Of a DNA stretch of 64,000 bases, positions 57,477-64,000 are shown piece by piece. Each line of letters starts with the position of its first letter. The first letter of the stretch is position 1. Source of the DNA: Phenylobacterium sp. (lineage in GTDB: Bacteria > Pseudomonadota > Alphaproteobacteria > Caulobacterales > Caulobacteraceae); NCBI RefSeq assembly GCF_004799515.1, contig NZ_SSMX01000026.1:186001-250000 (forward strand), written 5' to 3'. The position numbers were made by a program, and so were the translations under genes. The notes below the pieces were generated by a model. It was not told where the DNA came from. It did not search any database and was given only the letters and a program-made list of their open reading frames with translations.

Positions 57477-58622
57477 TTGCCATCTGAAGCCCCAGCCGAC
57501 ACGCCGCGCCTGCTGGATGGCGGCGTAGCCCTGGACGTCAGCCTGCGGGGTGAGCCTCGCCGCTTCCACGCCATCTGGCTGCGCGACAACGCCCAGGACC
57601 CGGCCACCCGCGACCCAGGCAACGGCCAGCGGCTGATCACCCTCCTGGACATCCCGGCTGAGACCCGCATCGCCGAGGCGGCCTGGGCCGACGGCCAGCT
57701 CCGTGTCCGCTTCGACCCCGACGGCAAGGTGGTGGCCTTCGATCCCGACTGGCTGCTGGCCCGGGCCTACGACGAGCCGCCGCCGCCGGCCGCGGGCTGG
57801 ACCGGCGCGGAGGTGACGCGCTGGGACCCGGGCCTCGCCAACCGGGCGCCGGTGGAGGACTACGAGCTTGTCCGCACCGACCCGGCCGCGCGGCTGCGCT
57901 GGCTGCAGGCCATCCGCCGCTTCGGCTTCGCCCGCCTCACCGGCGCGACGGCGCAGAGCGGCCTGCCCCTCGCGGCGGCGGAGCTGTTCGGCTATGTGCG
58001 GGAGACCAACTACGGCCGCGTCTTCGATGTCCGGGCCGAGGTCAATCCCAGCAACCTCGCCTACACCAACCTAGGCTTGCAGGCGCACACGGACAATCCC
58101 TACCGCGATCCCGCGCCGGGGCTGCAGATCCTGGCGTGCCTGGCGAACACCGTCGAAGGCGGGGAGTCGATCGTCATCGACGGCTTCAAGGTCGCTGAGC
58201 GGCTGCAGGCGGAGCGGCCGGAAGGCTTCGACCTGCTGACCCGATACTGCGCCCGCTTCGAGTACGCCGGCGCCAAGGGGGTCAGGCTGCGCGCCAAGCG
58301 GCCGATCCTCGAGCTGGGCGCCGACGGCGAACTGATCGCGGTGCGGTTCAACAACCGCTCGGCGGCGGCCTTCAGCGACATCCCCTACGACCGGATGGCC
58401 GGCTACTACGCCGCTTACCGCCGCATGGCGGAACTGGTCGAGGACCCGGCGCTGGCGGTCCGGTTCCAGCTCGCGCCCGGCGACCTCTTCATCGTCGACA
58501 ACCTGCGGGTGCTGCACGCCCGCAGCGCGATCACCAGCGCCGGGGGCCGCTGGCTGCAGGGCTGCTACGCGGACAAGGACGGCCTGCTCTCGACGCTGGC
58601 GGCGCTGGAAGCGGAGGGCTGA
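57477..58622 (+). CDS. Gamma-butyrobetaine dioxygenase-like Fe(II)/2OG oxygenase (TauD/TfdA superfamily)
   Basis: [31 protein letters not shown]-domain, [24 protein letters not shown] (HxD), [21 protein letters not shown] start. Confidence 0.88.
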   Translation: MPSEAPADTPRLLDGGVALDVSLRGEPRRFHAIWLRDNAQDPATRDPGNGQRLITLLDIPAETRIAEAAWADGQLRVRFDPDGKVVAFDPDWLLARAYDEPPPPAAGWTGAEVTRWDPGLANRAPVEDYELVRTDPAARLRWLQAIRRFGFARLTGATAQSGLPLAAAELFGYVRETNYGRVFDVRAEVNPSNLAYTNLGLQAHTDNPYRDPAPGLQILACLANTVEGGESIVIDGFKVAERLQAERPEGFDLLTRYCARFEYAGAKGVRLRAKRPILELGADGELIAVRFNNRSAAAFSDIPYDRMAGYYAAYRRMAELVEDPALAVRFQLAPGDLFIVDNLRVLHARSAITSAGGRWLQGCYADKDGLLSTLAALEAEG

Positions 58623-58634
58623 GGCGCCCGCCGG

Positions 58635-59760
58635 TCAGCGCGCCGCGTCGCTCTGCGCGAGCGGGCGGATGTCGCGGACCATGTCGACCAGCATCTCGCC
58701 GGGCGCATCGAACATCACGTCGTGCGAGGCCCGCTCGATCTTGAAGAAGGCCTTCTTCGGCGCGTGGATGCGCCTGTAGTAGTCCTCCGCCAGCGGCGTC
58801 GGCGTCGTCCGGTCCGCGGCGCCCGCGAAGATGAACACCGGGCATTTGAAGTCGGTGACCTTGTCGAAGTCCACCGATACGAGCTGCGGGAACAGGATGA
58901 TGTCGGAGCTCTGCTCTCCCAGGTCCGCCGCCTTGACGTCGTCGTCGGTGTAGTCGGGGCTCAAGGCGCGGATGCCGGTTTCCGGATCGGTCGAGCGGCC
59001 ATAGCGCATCCCGCCCAGGGCCACGTCCCACTTCCGCTCGGCCACGATCTTGAACATGGCGGCCAGGGAGACGTCCGCGGCCGTGGCGACGCCCGGATAG
59101 GGCGCCAGCGCCTTCAACTGCTTGACCGCGGCCTCGTTGCCGACCTTTTCGGCCTGGGCGAGGGTCTCCTGATAGCCCATGGTCTCGTTCTTCAGGACAT
59201 TCACCACCTGGCCGACGCCGACGTAGGCGTAGAGCGCGTCCGGCCGGTGCTGGGCGACCCGCACGCCGATCACGCTGCCGAACGAGTGAGCGACGAGGAA
59301 GATCTTCTTCTTGCCGTAGGTCGTCCGCAGCAGGTCGATCAGCTGCTCGGCGTCGGCCTGCATCCTGTCGAGCGTCATGGTCTTGTCGGGCTTCAGGCCG
59401 GCGGCGGCGAAGGTCTTGCCGGCGCCGCGCTGGTCCCACTGGACCACGGTGAAGAAGTCTTCCCACGGCCGCTGGAACACCCAGCTTTCCGGCATCATCG
59501 GCGAGCCTGGGCCGCCGTGGACGAACAGCAGGATCGGATTGGCGGGATTGTTCCCGCGCAACCGGACACTGCTTGATCCCGCCGATCTCAACGGCCTTCA
59601 GCTCGTCGATCCCGCCCGGCGCGATGGCCTGGGTCTCGGCGATCACCGCCCGGGCCGGCTTTTCGGGCTCCGCGGTTTGCGCCGCTGCGGGGTGCGACGC
59701 CCCGATCAGCAACCCGGCCGCCAACGCCGCCGAGATCGAACACGCGGCCAGCCTACCCAT
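58635..59760 (-). pseudogene. Secreted alpha/beta hydrolase (proline iminopeptidase-like), interrupted by an apparent frameshift near 59568
   Basis: MGRLAACSISAALAAGLLIGASHPAAAQ...LKAVEIGGIKQ lies in one frame; VRLRGNNPANPILLFVHGGPGSPMMPESWVFQRPWEDFFTVVQWDQRGAGKTF...VAHSFGSVIG continues in another. Confidence 0.85.
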
Positions 59761-59897
59761 GGAACCCCCCGAGACGTTGCGGTGAACGCGTTACCCCTGC
59801 CTCTTATAGACCTCGTGGCGGCTGGCGCAGGCGCCGGAAAGCGCGCTCTCGGCCTGGGCTAGGTCCAGCGCGCGACGGTCTGTGCTAGACTGGCGTC

Positions 59898-60548
59898 ATG
59901 ACCGAAGACACCGCCCGACCCGTCCTCAAGCCGCCCGGCGGCGAATCCAAGGTGCTGCTGCACTCCTGCTGCGCGCCGTGTTCGGGCGAGGTGATGGAGG
60001 CGATGCTGGCGTCCGGCGTCGACTACACGATCTTCTTCTACAACCCGAATATCCATCCGGAGCGGGAGTACCTGCTGCGCAAGGACGAGAACGTCCGCTT
60101 CGCCGAGAAGCACGGCGTGCCCTTCGTCGACGCCGACTACGACACCGACAACTGGTTCGCCCGCGCCAAGGGCATGGAGTGGGAGCCGGAGCGCGGCGCG
60201 CGCTGCAGCATGTGCTTCGACATGCGCTTCGAGCGCACGGCGCTCTACGCCCACGAGCACGGCTTCCCGGTGATGACCAGTTCCCTGGGCATCTCGCGCT
60301 GGAAGAACATGGCGCAGATCAACGAGAGCGGCGCGCGGGCTGCCGCGCCATATGAGGGCCTTAGCTACTGGGACTACAACTGGCGCAAGGGCGGCGGCGC
60401 GGCGCGGATGATCGACATCTCGAAGCGCGAGGAATTCTACCAGCAGGAATATTGCGGCTGCGTCTATTCCCTGCGCGACACCAACCGCCACCGCCGCGAG
60501 ACCGGCCGCGGACCCATCGAGATCGGCGTCCAGTTCTACCGGCGCTAG
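59898..60548 (+). CDS. queH: Epoxyqueuosine reductase QueH
   Basis: [85 protein letters not shown]: full QueH Cys set. Confidence 0.94.
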   Translation: MTEDTARPVLKPPGGESKVLLHSCCAPCSGEVMEAMLASGVDYTIFFYNPNIHPEREYLLRKDENVRFAEKHGVPFVDADYDTDNWFARAKGMEWEPERGARCSMCFDMRFERTALYAHEHGFPVMTSSLGISRWKNMAQINESGARAAAPYEGLSYWDYNWRKGGGAARMIDISKREEFYQQEYCGCVYSLRDTNRHRRETGRGPIEIGVQFYRR

Positions 60549-60665
60549 CCTGAAGATGAGGCATGACGCCCCGGCCGTGGGCGAACTCACGCGATCCTGC
60601 GGTTATTCCTGGAATGGGCCGGGACCGGGCCTCTAGAGTTCCGAATCGCACACCCAGAGGCCTCC

Positions 60666-62774
60666 ATGACGGACCGGGCGCGTCGTCAGTTCCTGAAGCT
60701 TGCAGGCGCCGGTTCGGCGATGGCGGCCTTCCCGCCCAGCATCCAGCGCGCCTTGGCGGCGGAAGCGGCGCGGGGAGCCGGAACGATCGCCGACGTCCAG
60801 CACGTCGTCATCCTGATGCTGGAGAACCGCGCCTTCGACCACTACTTCGGGTCGTTCCGAGGCGTGCGCGGGTTCGCGGACCGGCATCCGGTCCCGCTTC
60901 CCGGCAGCCGGGACGTCTGGGCGCAGTCCGATGGCCACGGGCCCGTCGCCCCCTTCCACCTCGACGCGGAGACCACGAGCGCGCTCAAGGTCCACAGCAC
61001 GCCGCACGGCTTCGGCAACGCCCAGGGCGCCTGGGGGCAGGGCAGGATGGAGGCTTGGCCCAGGTTCAAGACGCCGCTCTCCATGGGCCACTATCAGCGC
61101 AGCGACATCCCGTTCCAGTTCGCCCTGGCCGAGGCCTTCACCCTTTGCGACGCCTACCATTGCTCGGTGACGACGGGGACCGATCCCAACCGCATCGCCT
61201 TCTGGTCGGGGGCTAACTTCGATCCGGAGAAGCGGCGGCGCGGCGAGAACTGCACCGAGGCGGACGCCGAGCCGGACAATCTGCGCTGCTGGATCAAGGG
61301 CGCGCTGCCCGAGCCGGGCTACGCCTACCAGGGCTCGGCCCTGACCTGGCCGACGATCCCGCAGGTGCTGCAGACGGCCGGGGTCAGCTGGCGCATCTAT
61401 CAGGACCCCAACGACAACTGGACGGGCGCCATGCACGGCGGCTTGGCGTTCGAGGCGTTCCGCGCGGCGCGGCCCGGCTCGCCGCTCTATGAGAACGGCA
61501 TGCGGCACTGGTCGCTGGAGCGGCTGGAGTCGGACGTCCGGTCGGGCCAACTGCCGCAGGTGTCCTGGATCCTGCCGTCGCAGGCCTGGTCGGAGCATCC
61601 GGCAGGCTCCAGCCCGATGCAGGGGGCGGAATTCACCAGCCGCGTGCTGGACGCGCTGACCGCCGACTCCGAGGTCTGGGGGCGCACGGCGCTCTTCCTC
61701 TGCTTCGACGAGAACGACGGCTTCTTCGACCACGTCCCGCCGCCGGCGCCGCCGTCCTATGAACTGGACGGAAGGCTGGCCGGTGCGGCGACCCTGCCGC
61801 TGGAGGGGATGTACTTCTCCGACCCGGAGCGGAAGCACTTGGACCCGCGGGATCAGGTCAGCGGGACGGTGCGGCCCTGGGGCCTGGGGCCGCGGGTGCC
61901 GATGTACGTCATCTCGCCCTGGAGCCGGGGCGGCTGGGTCAATTCCCAGGTGTTCGACCACACCTCCGTTGGCCAGTTCATCGAGACGCGGTTCGGGGTC
62001 TCCATCCCGGCCATCAGCCCCTGGCACCGGGCGGTCTGCGGCGACCTGACGAGCTGCTTCGACTTTTCCGGGCGCGAGGCGAAGGTCTTTCCGAGGTTGC
62101 CGCGGGTCGCCAACGTCGCGGCCCTGGCCGCCGCGGCCGAGGCCAAGCCCCCGCCCGCGCCGCCGGCCACGCCCCAGCCGCTGTTCCAGGAGCCGGGTTT
62201 CCGGGCCTCGCGGGCGCTGCCCTACCGGCTGGAGGTCGACGCCGCCATCGCGCCGGACGGGCGGCGCCTGCGGCTGAGCTTCCGCAACGACGGAACGGCC
62301 GGCGCGGTGTTCCACGTCTATGACCGCCGCCACCTGGACCGCATCCCCCGCCGCTACACCGTCGAGGCGGGCCGCACGCTGGACGGCCTCTGGGACCTGA
62401 CCGACGACGGCGGGCGCTACGACCTCTGGATCTACGGGCCGAACGGCTTTGTCCGTGAGGCGGTCGGGCAGGGCGACGGCGCGGCGTCCCGCCTGGAGGC
62501 GGTGCTGCGCTATGACGTCCCCGCCCGGATGCTGCGGCTGGCGGTCATCAACCCGGGCGCCGCGCCGGCGGAGTTCACCGTGCGGGCCGGCGCCTATGGC
62601 GCCGAGGCGCCGTGGCGCGGACAGGCGGCGGCGGGCGGCCGGGTCGAGCGGGCGATGCCGCTCCACAAGCGGCACAACTGGTACGACGTGGCGGTGGCCG
62701 CGGAGGGCTTCCAACGCCGTTTCGCCGGCCGGCTGGAGAACGGCCGGCACGACATCAGCGATCCAGCTGTCTGA
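60666..62774 (+). CDS. Phosphocholine-specific phospholipase C, Tat-exported
   Basis: MTDRARRQFLKLAGAGSAMAAFPPSIQRALAA Tat leader; VQHVVILMLENRAFDHYFGSFRGVRGFADRHPV; SVTTGTDPNRIAFWSG; C-terminal bacterial PLC repeat domains. Confidence 0.94.
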   Translation: MTDRARRQFLKLAGAGSAMAAFPPSIQRALAAEAARGAGTIADVQHVVILMLENRAFDHYFGSFRGVRGFADRHPVPLPGSRDVWAQSDGHGPVAPFHLDAETTSALKVHSTPHGFGNAQGAWGQGRMEAWPRFKTPLSMGHYQRSDIPFQFALAEAFTLCDAYHCSVTTGTDPNRIAFWSGANFDPEKRRRGENCTEADAEPDNLRCWIKGALPEPGYAYQGSALTWPTIPQVLQTAGVSWRIYQDPNDNWTGAMHGGLAFEAFRAARPGSPLYENGMRHWSLERLESDVRSGQLPQVSWILPSQAWSEHPAGSSPMQGAEFTSRVLDALTADSEVWGRTALFLCFDENDGFFDHVPPPAPPSYELDGRLAGAATLPLEGMYFSDPERKHLDPRDQVSGTVRPWGLGPRVPMYVISPWSRGGWVNSQVFDHTSVGQFIETRFGVSIPAISPWHRAVCGDLTSCFDFSGREAKVFPRLPRVANVAALAAAAEAKPPPAPPATPQPLFQEPGFRASRALPYRLEVDAAIAPDGRRLRLSFRNDGTAGAVFHVYDRRHLDRIPRRYTVEAGRTLDGLWDLTDDGGRYDLWIYGPNGFVREAVGQGDGAASRLEAVLRYDVPARMLRLAVINPGAAPAEFTVRAGAYGAEAPWRGQAAAGGRVERAMPLHKRHNWYDVAVAAEGFQRRFAGRLENGRHDISDPAV

Positions 62775-63087
62775 CTTCCCGGTCGGCGGCGCGCGCACGC
62801 TTCGACCAACCCATTGAAAATGCTATGGAGTCCATCCGGCCTTGCACAGAGCGGGCCCCTACAATCGAACCGCAGTAAAATCAAACGCTTATGCCGATAT
62901 TTGCAATCGCCCCGATGATGGGCTGGACGGAAGTTACAATTAGATCAATATGTTAATTGTGGTTGCGTGCAAATCTGGTGCATTCAACTTTCGTGAAACC
63001 TCGCACTTCTTCGCAAAATCGGTCCGTCCGGTCGCTCGTTGGACCGCTGCGGATTCTCCCGGGTGCCAATGCATTGAGGCGAACGTT

Positions 63088-63116
63088 CGTCTAGCGGCCA
63101 TGCAGCGCGCTAGACG
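63088..63116. repeat. Inverted repeat in AT-rich intergenic region (9-bp arms, 11-nt loop)
   Basis: CGTCTAGCG-gccatgcagcg-CGCTAGACG. Confidence 0.6.
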
Positions 63117-63300
63117 GGCACAGGCGACCGCTAAGGAAGCTAGTCACCGCCGCCTATCGGCGCGATTTTGCGTTCTTCCGCGCTTGGCTTGCTTGGCCTC
63201 GCGCGGGGTGACGACCGGGCCATGATTCATGGGGAGAGCCTGTTTCACCATTTGTTGGCTCCTGGGCTAGGGAACGTCAGCTCGCAGCGGAGGTTGCGGC

Positions 63301-64000
63301 CTACTTCTGCCGCGGCGGCTCCAGGGCGCGGCCGGCCTGCAGGAGCTTTCCGGTGTGGTTGGCGTGGGCTGCTTCGGCGAGCGTCAGGGCGGCGTTCCGC
63401 ACCTCGCCCTGCATCGCCTTGTCCTTGTCCAGCGCCTCGTGGCCGGTGGCGTAGGGCTCCCAGTAGCCAATGTAGCGGTCGAGCTCGGCGTTGATGCCGG
63501 CCGGGACCAGATCCATGAACCGCAGCCAGTCCGACAGGCTGCGTCGCACGTTCTCCGCGCCCTCCACGTCGCCGTGGACGATCACCGAGAAGACCCGGCC
63601 GTCCAGGTGCTTGGGATAGTCCCAGCCCTTCATCTCGATGGCCTTGGCCTCCTCGGCATTCTTGCCGTGGGTGAGGCTTGGGTCGGGATTGCCGCCGTCG
63701 GCGCAGACCAGCCGGTCCATCATCAGCTTCACCGGCGAGGTCACCTGGTACCAGTTCACCGGCGTGATGATCATCACGCCATGGGCTTCCACCCACATGG
63801 GGTAGATCTCGTTCATCCAGTCGTGGACCTGGCCCAGGGAGTAGTTCGGGTAGCAGGAGCAGGGCCAGTGGCAGAGCGCGGGCCCGGTGGAGAAGCAGGC
63901 CTTGCAGGGATGGATCTCGCGGCCGAATTCCGAGGCCAGGCGGGAGAGGTCGAGCACCGACGCCGTGATGTCCTGCTTCTCAAGCGCGCGTCGCGCGAGC
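63301..64000 (-). CDS. Flavodoxin/NADPH-dependent FMN reductase family protein (5' end outside window)
   Basis: Frame stays open to the window edge (LARRALEKQDITASVLDLSRLASEFGREIHPCKACFSTGPALCHWPCSCYPNYS...GVMIITPVNWYQVTSPVKLMMDRLVCADGG). Confidence 0.88.
   Translation of the reverse strand, partial: LARRALEKQDITASVLDLSRLASEFGREIHPCKACFSTGPALCHWPCSCYPNYSLGQVHDWMNEIYPMWVEAHGVMIITPVNWYQVTSPVKLMMDRLVCADGGNPDPSLTHGKNAEEAKAIEMKGWDYPKHLDGRVFSVIVHGDVEGAENVRRSLSDWLRFMDLVPAGINAELDRYIGYWEPYATGHEALDKDKAMQGEVRNAALTLAEAAHANHTGKLLQAGRALEPPRQK

Noticed and set aside
60633-62798. 721-aa minus-strand ORF
   Set aside because: Antisense shadow of phospholipase C.
62950-63225. 91-aa ORF in the AT-rich gap
   Set aside because: No ribosome-binding site, domain or signal peptide evident; composition not convincing. 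The region is reported as a non-coding anomaly instead.
1-64000. CRISPR arrays, tRNA or rRNA genes
   Set aside because: No regularly spaced direct repeats, no tRNA cloverleaf/CCA-type segments and no rRNA-like sequence were seen by eye; a tRNAscan/Rfam run would settle it.

Overview
The window is high-GC (~68-70%) alphaproteobacterial chromosomal DNA. Gene style (TonB receptor, FadE-type ACADs, S9/M28 peptidases, penicillin acylase, kdp operon) suggests Caulobacterales/Phenylobacterium-like, which is inference. It is densely coding, with about 48 supported CDSs. I saw no rRNA, tRNA, CRISPR array or recognisable transposon. Main blocks: secreted peptidases (M28 partial, S9); fRMsr, thiolase and SDR; penicillin acylase; amidohydrolase (frameshifted); PQQ-type sugar dehydrogenase; paired acyl-CoA dehydrogenases; amidase; carboxylesterase and beta-lactamase-class serine hydrolase; an unusual stand-alone FkbH-like protein; a TetR / alpha-beta hydrolase / P450 locus with a clear AT-rich operator; OPT transporter; a BlaI-M56(BlaR1-like) operon with two tandemly duplicated secreted proteins carrying TonB-C-like repeats; ATP-grasp + LLM monooxygenase pair; kdpFABC with an extra small membrane ORF, an intra-operon hairpin and a kinase-less KdpD-like DUF4118 protein; TonB receptor, acyl-CoA ligase and TetR; MFS (frameshifted); CehA/McbA metallohydrolase, DUF5690 and gamma-butyrobetaine-dioxygenase-like genes; QueH; phospholipase C. 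The best candidate for an undescribed system is the BlaI/M56 operon at 31.85-36.9 kb: a perfect palindromic operator, a membrane metalloprotease sensor, and about nine Cys-paired TonB-C-like modules spread over three consecutive genes. Three otherwise intact genes each carry one apparent frameshift.
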